Translations under genes and position numbers: made by a program | Part shown: in pieces, positions 50,150 to 58,921 of the stretch | Position numbering within the stretch: the first letter of the stretch is position 1 | Layout: every line of letters begins with the position of its first letter | Notes under the pieces: model-generated | Databases searched by the model: none | Seen by the model: only the letters and a program-made list of their open reading frames with translations | What the model was told of the DNA's origin: nothing | DNA from: Candidatus Obscuribacterales bacterium | Lineage (GTDB): Bacteria; Cyanobacteriota; Vampirovibrionia; Obscuribacterales; Obscuribacteraceae | Assembly: GCA_020050835.1 (NCBI GenBank) | Contig: JAGVKB010000154.1 | Location: forward strand, 167,831-231,830 | Length of the DNA: 64,000 nt | Reading direction: 5' to 3'

Positions 50150-52639
50150 ATGCCGCTGAATGAAGTGAAAACAACACCAGAAATCTCGCAAAAGACCGAC
50201 CGAGCATTGCGCGTCAGAGGCACAAGCGCAGTCACACTCGGTCGTTTGAATCGCTTGGCCGGCAACTCATTGGTTCATTCGGCAATATTGATTGCCATCA
50301 TCGTGTACTGCTTTGCGCGCACACTGGGCAGTTATTTTCTGGCCGATGATTTTGGTGAGATCTGCTATGTAACTCGCATTTTCCACGGCGAGCCAAATCT
50401 CTTTTGGTCAAACTTCACCGGCAACTACATGCAGATTCCCAGCATGAGCGTCTATCGACCGATGCTCCTTACGACGCTTGTGCTCGACTATCTAACCTGG
50501 AAGACAGATGCGTTCGGCTATTACCTGACTAACATTCTTTACTTCACCGGCGATTGCTTCATGCTCTATCTGCTCACCAAGAGCCTGACCTCGTCCTGGA
50601 GCTCAGTTCGCTCCAAAACAATCGCTTTGCTAGCGGCCGCGTTGTTCGCCTCCTATCCGCTTCACAGCGAAAGCATCTCCTGGGTGGTGGGACGCGTGGA
50701 CATCGCCTGTTGCTTCTATTACTTGTCCAGCCTCTACTTGCTTGTCCGCAGCCGCAACTCAGCAAGCGGATTTTGGCTTGTCGCAAGCCTGACAAGCTTC
50801 TGGTTGGGCCTCCTCACTAAGGAGATGGCAATCGGTCTGCCGTTAGTAGCTTCGGCTGCCGGCTTCTTCCTTTTCAGCCAAGTACCGGCCGGTTCGACTT
50901 CACTCAAACTCTCCGATCGGCTGAAAACGGCGTTGGCATCCAGCTGGCCTTTTTGGCTTTCCACTGTCTTCTATTTTGCTATTCGCTTCTGCGCGCTCGG
51001 CACCTTCACCGGTGGATACACCGGCGGCATCGGCCACAGCCAATTGAGCTCGCTGCTAGAGAAGTGGACGGACTTTGACACCCTCCGGCGCCTCAATTTC
51101 CCCTTGAACTACAGCGTCTTTCACGACTCGGGAATCTATCCCAAACTGCTGTCGGTACTATATACGGTGCTTGGCTGCACACTTGGCGTGCGGCTAATCG
51201 GCCGGGCAATGCCCTGGAATTGGGTGTTTTTTGGTGTGGTCTGGCTGGCCAGCGCGGCCGCTCCTGTCTACCAGCTCTGGGGCTTGGGTTACAACCTGGA
51301 AGGAAGTCGATTCTTCTTTTTCCTTTCCGTACCGCTTTGCGTCTTGACTGCTGTCATAGCACTGGCACCGGCACCGAAAGGCGACTTCGGTCCGAAGCTT
51401 AAGGGACGCCTGACGCTGGTCAACGCTTTCGCGTTGGCAGTGCTGGTACTCCTCTTCGCTCGCATCTCCTATCTCAACAACATTCCCTGGGTTCAGGCCG
51501 GCAAGACAGTCAATAAAGTCAGGCGACAAGCTGAGCAACTGGCCAAGACCTGCGGTCAGAACGAAAAGCTAATTGTGCTGGGCATTCCGAAAGAGAACGG
51601 CGGTGCTCACATGATTCTCAACGGCGCTACCTTCGCCATGATGATGAATAAGCCTTTCGTGGGCGACAATCATGCGCTCAGTTTTTTGACTTTCGACCCT
51701 GTCCTCTTCGGCAATGCTGACTTGATAAACTCGCAGCGACTGAAAAAATCAGTCGGCAACGGCGTTTCCGTCCGAACTTACTGCTGGGATTCAAAGACTG
51801 ACAGCTTCCGTTCGATTGTATTCGGCGGCGACTGGCACAGGCCAAACGACAGCCCGGACTTCACCAAAGCTCAGGTGCCCAGCTGGCAGCCGAACTGGAC
51901 AGCTTGCACCGCCTCCGGCACCAGATACAGCATTACCGGAAACGGTGTTAGCATTGATGCGCCGGTTGATGGCGATGGGCTCGAACTCTCCGGACTCAAT
52001 TTGAATCCGCTCAGCGCTGATTTCGTCGAGCTGACCGTCACTTATCCTCGCACCAAACGCCAGGCCAGCGTATCTGTCTCCTGGCGTGGAGCCGATACCG
52101 ATGGCTCGTCTGAACCGGTTGTTATCGAACAGCAAGCCGCACACACTCCGGTTTCGATTTTGATTCCGGTTTCCCGGTACTGGCGCTGGTATGCAGCCGG
52201 TACCGTTAAGGCTTTGAATGTTCATTTAAACGGGTTTGAATCAATCGAAGTTTCCGGTGTGCGGCTGCTTGCCTCAAATGACGTCGCACCTCAGTTATCG
52301 ATCAAAGATGATACATACTCACCGCGAGGAGTGTTCGAATCACCCTCGCTGACAGTCAATCTAGAATTCGATGCTTCTCGCATTTCGGATGCAGCCAGCA
52401 TTGAGTTTGAAATCTCGCGTCCCAATTTCTTCTTTGAACAAACAACCCAAAGTGGCGTGAACGAAGCAATCCTTAACAGAGTGCGCAACACCGCCACCAG
52501 AGGATTACAGTCACTATCAACGGTAAACTTTCCGGAACGCGCTTACTACCAAGTTCGCGCCCGCGCTCTCAATAAGACCGGTCAGCCAATCGGTGCTTTC
52601 AGCGATCCAATCACGATCGATCGCCAAAAGGGCAGATGA
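50150..52639 (+). CDS. GT-C fold membrane protein with beta-rich C-terminal region
   Basis: Membrane protein of 829 residues. First segment about 44-64, then 'SYFLADDFGEICYVTRIFHG', with the D-D pair at the place of the GT-C catalytic loop, and 'SVYRPMLLTTLVLDYL'. This 'F-L-A-D-D-F ... Y-R-P' pattern occurs in TMTC-like and other bacterial GT-C proteins. 'HSESISWVVGRVDIACCFYY' follows. About ten segments to about residue 450; the rest is soluble and beta-rich ('VSISVSWRG'-like and fibronectin-like end 'YQVRARALNKTGQPIGAFSD'), perhaps glycan-binding. It differs in sequence from the four type A/B proteins. ATG at 50150, operon with the preceding gene. Confidence 0.72.
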   Translation: MPLNEVKTTPEISQKTDRALRVRGTSAVTLGRLNRLAGNSLVHSAILIAIIVYCFARTLGSYFLADDFGEICYVTRIFHGEPNLFWSNFTGNYMQIPSMSVYRPMLLTTLVLDYLTWKTDAFGYYLTNILYFTGDCFMLYLLTKSLTSSWSSVRSKTIALLAAALFASYPLHSESISWVVGRVDIACCFYYLSSLYLLVRSRNSASGFWLVASLTSFWLGLLTKEMAIGLPLVASAAGFFLFSQVPAGSTSLKLSDRLKTALASSWPFWLSTVFYFAIRFCALGTFTGGYTGGIGHSQLSSLLEKWTDFDTLRRLNFPLNYSVFHDSGIYPKLLSVLYTVLGCTLGVRLIGRAMPWNWVFFGVVWLASAAAPVYQLWGLGYNLEGSRFFFFLSVPLCVLTAVIALAPAPKGDFGPKLKGRLTLVNAFALAVLVLLFARISYLNNIPWVQAGKTVNKVRRQAEQLAKTCGQNEKLIVLGIPKENGGAHMILNGATFAMMMNKPFVGDNHALSFLTFDPVLFGNADLINSQRLKKSVGNGVSVRTYCWDSKTDSFRSIVFGGDWHRPNDSPDFTKAQVPSWQPNWTACTASGTRYSITGNGVSIDAPVDGDGLELSGLNLNPLSADFVELTVTYPRTKRQASVSVSWRGADTDGSSEPVVIEQQAAHTPVSILIPVSRYWRWYAAGTVKALNVHLNGFESIEVSGVRLLASNDVAPQLSIKDDTYSPRGVFESPSLTVNLEFDASRISDAASIEFEISRPNFFFEQTTQSGVNEAILNRVRNTATRGLQSLSTVNFPERAYYQVRARALNKTGQPIGAFSDPITIDRQKGR

Positions 52640-52708
52640 ACAAATATTCACAGAAAGCTCTGCCAGCCGAAACTGAGAGTTTGTTCTCATGAGACGAATG
52701 ATTCTCTG

Positions 52709-52717
52709 TGATATTAT
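52709..52717 (+). promoter_or_regulatory. Candidate extended -10 promoter of the ABC export operon
   Basis: TG-A-TATTAT (52709-52717) is an extended -10 element 74 bases before the ATG at 52791. A perfect 10-bp palindrome, TCTCATGAGA (52685-52694), lies about 25 bp upstream of the box, at the -35 position, and could be an operator. The rest of the 150-bp gap shows nothing else. Confidence 0.4.
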
Positions 52718-52790
52718 CTTGTAAACCCACCAGGCAGGCGAAGTTGGCTTTGGACGGGCATTTTAGTCACCGGCATCACTAGAAGAGTTG

Positions 52791-53660
52791 ATGAGCGTAA
52801 CTCTCCAGGAACGAGAAATAGGAAGCGCCCAGGAAGTGGTGCGTGTGCTTGGTCCAGCCAGGCATCATCCAATCAGCCTGATCGATCTGTGGAAGTTTCG
52901 CGAACTCACCGGTCTGATGGTCAAACGTGACCTGGTAGGAAAGTACAAAGGCTCCATGCTCGGCATGATCTGGCCCGTGCTCAATCCGGTCGGGCATTTA
53001 CTTCTTTATACGTTCGTATTTTCAATCATTCTCAAAGTCAAATTTGGAGCCGATGGCAGCACAACCAGCTTCGCTCTCTTTTTGATGACCGGGCTGACAG
53101 CCTGGCTGGCCTTTGCCGAATCGCTCAACCGCGCCTCCACCGCTATCCTGGAAATGCCCAATCTCGTCAAGCGAGTGGTCTTCCCACTTGAGATCCTCCC
53201 GCTGGTTATCGTCGTCTCATCCGCGATTACCGCCTTTATTTCATTGCTGATCGTAATTGTCGGCGCCAGCATTTATACCGGAGCGCTGCATCCGACCGTA
53301 CTTTTCATGCCTCTCATTTTGATCTCACAACTCTTGTTCACAAGCGGCATCTGCTGGTTTGCAGCAAGCATCGGCGTCTTCCTGCAAGACCTTCGCCACT
53401 TCATGTCGCTTGGACTTTCGGTCTGGATGTATCTGACGCCAATCGTTTATCCCGCCAGTGCATTTCCAGCGTCCTTGAAATTCCTCGGCTGGGTAAACCC
53501 GATGGCAGGACTGGTTGAAGATTACCGCCGAATAATCATCGAAGGGCTGCCCCCTGATTGGTCTTGCTTTGCTTATTACACGATTGTCGGTGTAATCGTC
53601 TTCGTGAGCGGTTACTATTTCTTCGCCAAAACGAAGTTGTCCTTTGCGGATGTGATGTAA
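52791..53660 (+). CDS. ABC-2 type polysaccharide export permease (Wzm/TagG-like)
   Basis: Inner-membrane permease of 289 residues with six hydrophobic segments, the size of Wzm, TagG and KpsM-type proteins that export lipid-linked polysaccharide. N-terminal 'LIDLWKFRELTGLMVKRDL' and 'YKGSMLGMIWPVLNPVGHL' are classic for this family; later 'PNLVKRVVFPLEILPLV', 'GVFLQDLRHFMSLGLSVW' and 'NPMAGLVEDYRRIIIEG'. ATG 52791 is preferred to the TTG directly before it; AGAAGAG lies just upstream. The ATPase gene starts 3 bp after its stop. Together they export glycan built on the cytosolic side. Confidence 0.92.
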   Translation: MSVTLQEREIGSAQEVVRVLGPARHHPISLIDLWKFRELTGLMVKRDLVGKYKGSMLGMIWPVLNPVGHLLLYTFVFSIILKVKFGADGSTTSFALFLMTGLTAWLAFAESLNRASTAILEMPNLVKRVVFPLEILPLVIVVSSAITAFISLLIVIVGASIYTGALHPTVLFMPLILISQLLFTSGICWFAASIGVFLQDLRHFMSLGLSVWMYLTPIVYPASAFPASLKFLGWVNPMAGLVEDYRRIIIEGLPPDWSCFAYYTIVGVIVFVSGYYFFAKTKLSFADVM

Positions 53661-53663
53661 GCG

Positions 53664-54440
53664 ATGAATGCGATTGAGCTGAAAAACGTATCAAAGCGAT
53701 ACAACATTTATGATCGCCCGATCGACCGCTTGAAAGAGCTCGCCTGGCGCAACAAGCGCAGCTACCACAGAGAGTTCTGGGCCTTGCACGAACTCAATTT
53801 AAATTTCAGGCAGGGTCATACTACCGCCGTGATCGGACCAAACGGCTCCGGGAAGTCCACACTTTTACAGATTATGGCCGGCGTACTCACACCGAGCAGC
53901 GGCACCGTTACGATCAAGGGTCTGGTGACAGCAATATTGGAGCTCGGGGCGGGCTTCCAGGCAGATCACACCGGGCGGGAAAATGTTCTATTGAACGGCA
54001 TGATTTTAGGCATTTCTCGTGAAAAGATGCTCGGTAAGATGGAAAGCATTCAAGAATTCGCCGACATCGGTGACTTCTTCGATCAACCGGTAAAGACATA
54101 TTCCAGCGGCATGGTGGTGCGACTGGCTTTTGCCTGTGCTGTCGCCGTTGAACCGGAGATCCTCCTGGTGGACGAAGCCCTGGCCGTAGGAGATGTCCAA
54201 TTTCAGCTCAAATGCTTCCGCCGGATTGAAGCATTGCGCAATGCCGGCAAAACGATCATTCTGGTTACTCACGACATGCGCCCGGTCGACCTGATCTGCC
54301 ATGACGTGGTGCTCTTCAACGGCGGCCATGTGGTGGCAACCGGCACGCCGAAAGAGGTGGTACCACAGTATTCAGCGCTGATGGAAACCGCCGGCGCAAT
54401 CCAGCCCAAGCATTTCATTACACCAGGTTCGGTCTTCTAG
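53664..54440 (+). CDS. ABC transporter ATPase for polysaccharide export (Wzt/TagH-like, short form)
   Basis: Nucleotide-binding subunit of 258 residues. Walker A 'GPNGSGKST' (58-66), signature 'YSSGM' in 'VKTYSSGMVVRLAFA' (about 146-150) and Walker B 'EILLVDEALAVGD' (165-177) with catalytic Glu171; the switch His is in 'ILVTHDMRPVD'. The N-terminal 'KRYNIYDRPIDRLKEL' extension is typical of polysaccharide exporters. It ends soon after the ATPase domain, so it lacks the C-terminal carbohydrate-binding domain that lets some Wzt proteins recognise a capped O-antigen end. Chain-end recognition of that kind is therefore not expected. One bp before the next ATG. Confidence 0.93.
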   Translation: MNAIELKNVSKRYNIYDRPIDRLKELAWRNKRSYHREFWALHELNLNFRQGHTTAVIGPNGSGKSTLLQIMAGVLTPSSGTVTIKGLVTAILELGAGFQADHTGRENVLLNGMILGISREKMLGKMESIQEFADIGDFFDQPVKTYSSGMVVRLAFACAVAVEPEILLVDEALAVGDVQFQLKCFRRIEALRNAGKTIILVTHDMRPVDLICHDVVLFNGGHVVATGTPKEVVPQYSALMETAGAIQPKHFITPGSVF

Positions 54441-54441
54441 C

Positions 54442-55434
54442 ATGGCAGGCTCTCCTAGCATCTGGTCCGGGCGAAATGTGCTGGTCACTGGAGCAACTGG
54501 ATTGCTCGGTTCCTGGTTGATCAAGGATTTGCTCGACCTGGGCGCTTCGGTCGTCTCTTTTGTGCGAGACTGCGATCCACAATCAGAGCTCGTGCGATCC
54601 GGTGATTACAAGCGCACCAGAATGGTATCAGGAGCGCTTGAGGATTACGCGGCAATCGCTCGCACAATTAACGAGCTTGAAGTTCAAACAGTCTTTCATC
54701 TGGGTGCGCAAACGATTGTGGGAGCAGCTCAGCGCTCTCCGCTCCAAACTTTCGAGTCGAACATTCGCGGAACCTACAATCTGCTGGAAGCCTGCCGGCT
54801 TCACCCGACCCTTGTCTCGGCAGTGGTTGTGGCCTCCAGCGACAAGGCGTACGGACATAGCGATAAACTGCCGTATACAGAAGATCTTCCACTGTCCGGC
54901 AAGCAGCCCTATGAGCTGTCAAAATCTTGCACCGACCTTATCTCGCAAGGCTACTTTCATTCGTACAAATTGCCGGTATCGATTGCACGCTGTGGCAACA
55001 TCTACGGCGGCGGGGACCTCAACTGGAGCAGGATCATTCCAGGCACAATCATGAGCTGTCTGAGAGGAATTCGACCGGTCATTCGCAGCGACGGCACTTT
55101 CGTGCGCGACTATCTTTATGTAAAAGACGCATCCCGAGCCTATATCTGCCTGGCCGAGCAGGTAATTTCAGGCAGCGAAGCAGGAGAAGCATTTAACTTC
55201 AGCCCGGAGAAGGCATTGAGCGTGATTGAAATCGTCAAAGCGATACTTGAACTGACCGGACACACATTTGAGCCCGAGATTCAAAACATAGCAGCCGGCG
55301 AAATTCACTCCCAGTATCTCGATGCCACCAAGGCCAAGAACCGGCTCGGCTGGAAGCCGGAATTCAAATTGCAAGACGGTTTGAAAGAGACAATCGCCTG
55401 GTATCAAAAGTTCGCGACAGACCTGCCCGACTAG
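54442..55434 (+). CDS. Sugar-nucleotide dehydratase/epimerase, CDP-glucose 4,6-dehydratase-like
   Basis: Extended SDR of 330 residues: 'VLVTGATGLLGSWLIKDLL', 'VFHLGAQTIVGAAQRSP', 'VVASSDKAYG', Tyr-x3-Lys in 'QPYELSKSCTDLI', 'RCGNIYGGGDLNWSRIIPG' and 'FVRDYLYVKDASRAYICLAE'. The H-L-G-A-Q, S-S-D-K and G-N-I-Y-G-G-G-D blocks resemble CDP-glucose 4,6-dehydratase more than GalE, but no other CDP-sugar gene is present, so the nucleotide is uncertain. One bp after the ATPase gene, last of the export operon; it ends 3 bp from the convergent gene. Confidence 0.83.
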   Translation: MAGSPSIWSGRNVLVTGATGLLGSWLIKDLLDLGASVVSFVRDCDPQSELVRSGDYKRTRMVSGALEDYAAIARTINELEVQTVFHLGAQTIVGAAQRSPLQTFESNIRGTYNLLEACRLHPTLVSAVVVASSDKAYGHSDKLPYTEDLPLSGKQPYELSKSCTDLISQGYFHSYKLPVSIARCGNIYGGGDLNWSRIIPGTIMSCLRGIRPVIRSDGTFVRDYLYVKDASRAYICLAEQVISGSEAGEAFNFSPEKALSVIEIVKAILELTGHTFEPEIQNIAAGEIHSQYLDATKAKNRLGWKPEFKLQDGLKETIAWYQKFATDLPD

Positions 55435-55437
55435 AAC

Positions 55438-56565
55438 TCAGCGCCTTCTTGGCCTTACGATCGGCGTTTTCGGGCGCACGTTAGTGCTGGTTTCGCCGAG
55501 TTCGGTAACAAGCTCGCGATAGCCCATCTCAGCAATTGATCTGCCTTCAATCTTCTCCATCTCCAAAGCGGCTCTTTTCCAGCTGTCCGTCAGCCAGCCC
55601 TGCATATGAATCTGATAGCTTACCTGCCGATCGGTGCCATAGCCGACATGCACAACCGCAGCCCAGAGAAGATCGTCGCGGCAGCGCGTCAAGCGAATCA
55701 CGGTTTCCTTGTACGTATCTTGCAGGAATCCGCCCTGGGCGTTGAGACGGCGACTGCCGACCACGATATCCTGCTCGACCACGTCCGGCTTGAGCGACCG
55801 CAAAGTATTGCGCACAACAGAAGAGTTGACTTTCCCGCCCATCGAAGAAAAATATGAGGACTCACGCAGATCAAGCTCCGGCACGGCCTTCACCGACCCC
55901 GATCGAGCCGCGCCGGAATCGTGAGCCCGGGTAGTCACGATCGACGAGCTCATACTTGTAGTCACAGCTGGAAACACGATATTGGTCGGCAGTAGACGCA
56001 CCTTGGAACCATCTCTGACAAAGCTGAACACCGCTACCCCGGGCGTGCCGTTAGCGAAAGTAATACCACCGAAACTACCATAAAACCAGCTGACATTCAG
56101 GTGCCCGCCCCAGTGTCCAAGCCACTCTTCTGGATACGAGGCGATACTGCCCTTCAAAAGCGGTGTTTTCCGTCCCTTGGACGAGAGCCCCGCCGGCAAC
56201 TCCGCTACCGCTCCAGCTATCTCTTCCAATCGTCCTTGGATCATCGCCGAGCCAGCGCTCTTCGGTGATGATGGATTCACGCCGAGCGCTCCTAAAAGCG
56301 ACTTCGTCCGCTCCTCCTCGCTGCCGGTGCGGCGAGCGCCAAACACCATAGTCTCCAGCCTTTCGAGCCGTTTTGCGACCGCCTCCTGGGAATGCTTGAC
56401 TGAAAACAAGCGGCTCTCCATCGCCGATAAGGCGATGTCTGTCGCCGCAGACGAGGGAGCGCTCGGAGCCTGCGCATCGACTGATTCCGGACAGGCCGGC
56501 TGCTGAACAGCCGCCGCCACCAGCAAGGACAGAAATCCAACCGCTGGCTGCTGCTTGCAGCGCAT
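55438..56565 (-). CDS. Exported protein of unknown function with RLERLE-type repeat motif
   Basis: About 375 residues from the ATG at 56565; a TTG at 56604 would add 13 residues. N-terminal basic-hydrophobic stretch (MRCKQQPAVGFLSLLVAAA) looks like a signal peptide. Residues about 50-90 hold 'MESRLFSVKHSQEAVAKRLE' followed by RLETMVFGARRTGS, a helical motif I associate with many exported proteins of Obscuribacterales-type bacteria. The C-terminal 220 residues ('EEWLGHWGGHLNVSWFYGSF', 'HMQGWLTDSWKRAALEMEK') look like a compact beta domain with no catalytic motif I recognise. Convergent with the dehydratase gene. Confidence 0.7.
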   Translation of the reverse strand: MRCKQQPAVGFLSLLVAAAVQQPACPESVDAQAPSAPSSAATDIALSAMESRLFSVKHSQEAVAKRLERLETMVFGARRTGSEEERTKSLLGALGVNPSSPKSAGSAMIQGRLEEIAGAVAELPAGLSSKGRKTPLLKGSIASYPEEWLGHWGGHLNVSWFYGSFGGITFANGTPGVAVFSFVRDGSKVRLLPTNIVFPAVTTSMSSSIVTTRAHDSGAARSGSVKAVPELDLRESSYFSSMGGKVNSSVVRNTLRSLKPDVVEQDIVVGSRRLNAQGGFLQDTYKETVIRLTRCRDDLLWAAVVHVGYGTDRQVSYQIHMQGWLTDSWKRAALEMEKIEGRSIAEMGYRELVTELGETSTNVRPKTPIVRPRRR

Positions 56566-56701
56566 TCGCCAAGAGCGCCACGATTTACCGACTTCACTTT
56601 GCAACGCATCGACTCCAGCCGCTTCAGGCCAGATATACCCATATCGACCAGGGCAAACTCCGCCTGATCGTAGGCAGTATACACAGGCTTAGTCCTGACA
56701 C

Positions 56702-56727
56702 GGGCGCTGCACGGCATCGCCCCTACA
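56702..56727. repeat. Palindromic repeat, single hairpin
   Basis: GGGCGCTGC (56702-56710), ACG, GCATCGCCC (56714-56722), then CTACA. One mismatch in the 9-bp stem. Same family as 31200 and 36674. The stop codon of the next gene (TAG, complement 56723-56725) lies inside the conserved CTACA end. Confidence 0.7.
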
Positions 56728-57925
56728 GCCTTTTGTCAACCAGCTCGCTCAAATGATCCGCAAACGGCAAGGAGCAGGTCAACGCAGGGCTTACGGCATT
56801 GAGCACGTGAATAGTCCTGTCGCTCTCTTCGACCGTGAGATCTTCGACCAATTGTCCGTCTTGCGAAACCAGCTGAGCACGAATGCCGGCTCGGCTGGGG
56901 ACCAGATCACCGTTGCGCAGCGCAGGCAGAAGTTGTTGCGCTTCGGCGAGAACGGCCTGGGCAAAGAGACTTTTTTTCCACTCTTGCCGGGCGACGTCTC
57001 TGAACTCTTTGGACAAGAAAAGCTTCCAAAACCCTTTTCGCCGTGCCATCTCGAAAATGTCAGAGAGATTGATCTGTGACTTGTCATAACTTTCTCGGCC
57101 TAGGGCCAGCACAGCTCCCGGTCCGACCAGAACTCGACCATCGAAAGTGCGCGAGAGATGCACTCCGAGAAACGGGAAATGCAGATCTGGCGCTGGATAA
57201 ATGTGAGCACGGACCAGATCTCGCCTTTCCGGAATCAGCTCATGGTACTCGCCTCGAAAGGGCACCATCTGATACTTGAGCCCCATCCCTAGCTTATGGG
57301 CCAGACGGTCAGCATACAATCCGGCCGCGCAAACCAAGACCTTGGCTCTGATTGTGCGCGTAGAGGTTTGAATTTCAACGCCGTTGCCATTTTCTTTAAG
57401 ATCTTGAACAGCTTCCGACAAGAAGAAAGTTGCTCCGAGCTCTCTGCCCGCCTCAGCCAATGACAGAACGTAGCCCCGAGAATCAAAGCTCGAGCCGTCC
57501 GGAGCAAGAAGCGCGGCGATTCCCGCGGCCTGCGGCTCCAATTCATGCAGACGTTCAGCATCCACGATCTCCACGCGCGCACCATTTCCATCTCCGCGCT
57601 TCTTGAGCTCCTTAAGCACAGCCACTTCCCGCTCGTCTTTAGCGACGATCAAGATGCCATCCTCGACGAGCGCCACATTGTGCTCCCGGCAATACTGCCG
57701 AAGCCTACGGCTGCCTTCAACGACAAATCTTGCCTTGACCGTCCCCGGTTTCTGGTTGTAACCGACGTGGACGACGCCGCTGTTGCGTCCGCTTTGATGC
57801 CTTGCCAGCTCCGGCTCTCGTTCGATCAAGCAGGCTTTGAGACCGCGGTGCTTTTGCAAGCACGCTCGGACAGTGGCTGCGCCAATGACACCACCACCTA
57901 CTACCGCCAGGTCAAATGTCTCCAC
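56723..57925 (-). CDS. lhgO: L-2-hydroxyglutarate oxidase (FAD-dependent)
   Basis: FAD-dependent oxidoreductase of 400 residues, the usual length of LhgO/L2HGDH, oxidising L-2-hydroxyglutarate to 2-oxoglutarate. N-terminal dinucleotide loop 'LAVVGGGVIGAATV', then 'ARHQSGRNSGVVHVGYNQKP' (flavin-proximal), 'GILIVAKDE', 'PFRGEYHEL', 'VHLSRTFDGRVLVGPGAVLA' and 'DLVPSRAGIRAQLVSQDG'. 'LNAVSPALTCSLPFADHL' closes the fold. GTG start at 57925. The stop lies within a palindromic repeat. It follows a WbbL-like GT2 gene by 19 bp, probably one unit; a link to glycan synthesis is not obvious. Confidence 0.9.
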   Translation of the reverse strand: METFDLAVVGGGVIGAATVRACLQKHRGLKACLIEREPELARHQSGRNSGVVHVGYNQKPGTVKARFVVEGSRRLRQYCREHNVALVEDGILIVAKDEREVAVLKELKKRGDGNGARVEIVDAERLHELEPQAAGIAALLAPDGSSFDSRGYVLSLAEAGRELGATFFLSEAVQDLKENGNGVEIQTSTRTIRAKVLVCAAGLYADRLAHKLGMGLKYQMVPFRGEYHELIPERRDLVRAHIYPAPDLHFPFLGVHLSRTFDGRVLVGPGAVLALGRESYDKSQINLSDIFEMARRKGFWKLFLSKEFRDVARQEWKKSLFAQAVLAEAQQLLPALRNGDLVPSRAGIRAQLVSQDGQLVEDLTVEESDRTIHVLNAVSPALTCSLPFADHLSELVDKRL

Positions 57926-57944
57926 AAGCGTCTCTCATCCCTCT

Positions 57945-58859
57945 CTAGACTGCTTCTCCCACACCTGTCTTCCGGCTGAGAGCTCGATTCGCCAGATAGG
58001 CCGCAATCCGCAGATATGCCAGCGACATCAAACCACCGTAAGCAAGACTATCTAGATACCAGCGCCCTTGCCGGTAATGCTTATGCCAAAATCGAAACAG
58101 CCCGCGATGCGAGGAGATGATCATTCTTACTTTGACCTGGTTGATCGACTTGCCGTAATGATGCAGAACGCGAGCCTGCGGTGTAAACCAGATCTCCCAG
58201 CCCTGCTGCTTGATTCGATAGCACCAATCCACTTCTTCGAACAGCATGAAGAAACCTTCGTCAAGCGTGCCGACCTCGTCGACCACCTGCCGACGCACCA
58301 TCAAACAAGCCCCTTCCGGCTGATCGACCTGCCTTTGATCGTCATGATTCCAGTCGAGCATCTTATACTCTCGAAACTTCTTTTCGTCGGGAAACAACCT
58401 GCTCATTCCGAGCAGCTCGTATAACATGCCTAGAAAGGTCGGAAACTGACGACATGATCTTTGAACAGTGCCATCGGTGTTAATCAACTGCGGTGCCACC
58501 ACTCCTGCCTGCGGGTGCTCGTCGAGAAATTGCAGCAACTTGCTAATCGAGCCGGGAAGAACTTCCGTATCCGGATTCAAAAGCAATACATGCTGGCCGG
58601 TTGCTTGAGCAAACGCCTGGTTATTGGCAGCCGCGAAGCCACGATTTTCTTGATTCGCAATCAACTTTACCCAGCGGTGCTCAGCCGCAACCATGCTGGC
58701 TGAGCCATCAGCTGAAAGATTGTCGACCACAAAAACTTCATGATCTGTTTCCGCGAGCTCGTTCTTCAGCGTCTCCAAGCAACGGCGAAGCAACGCGCAT
58801 GTATTCCAGCTAACAATTATGACTGTAAGACGCAATCTGGTACCCGCGGTCAAAAACAA
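57945..58859 (-). CDS. GT2 glycosyltransferase (WbbL/rhamnosyltransferase-like)
   Basis: Cytosolic GT2 enzyme of about 300 residues: 'LTVIIVSWNTCALLRRCL', 'VVDNLSADGSASMV', 'NRGFAAANNQAF', 'VLLLNPDTEVLPGSI', 'EGACLMVRRQV' and 'FEEVDWCYRIKQQGWEIWF'. This set is typical of WbbL-type rhamnosyl- and related transferases. A short hydrophobic C-terminal stretch suggests membrane contact. The track start is TTG at 58859; in-frame TTG codons at 58853 and 58835 are alternatives and no ribosome-binding site decides. Same strand and 19 bp before lhgO; divergent from the sugar transferase gene. Confidence 0.87.
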   Translation of the reverse strand: MFLTAGTRLRLTVIIVSWNTCALLRRCLETLKNELAETDHEVFVVDNLSADGSASMVAAEHRWVKLIANQENRGFAAANNQAFAQATGQHVLLLNPDTEVLPGSISKLLQFLDEHPQAGVVAPQLINTDGTVQRSCRQFPTFLGMLYELLGMSRLFPDEKKFREYKMLDWNHDDQRQVDQPEGACLMVRRQVVDEVGTLDEGFFMLFEEVDWCYRIKQQGWEIWFTPQARVLHHYGKSINQVKVRMIISSHRGLFRFWHKHYRQGRWYLDSLAYGGLMSLAYLRIAAYLANRALSRKTGVGEAV

Positions 58860-58921
58860 GCAAGGTCTGTCATTTTAGAATGCGTCGATTGGTCGAAGCA
58901 AGACAATATGAAAGGGATACA

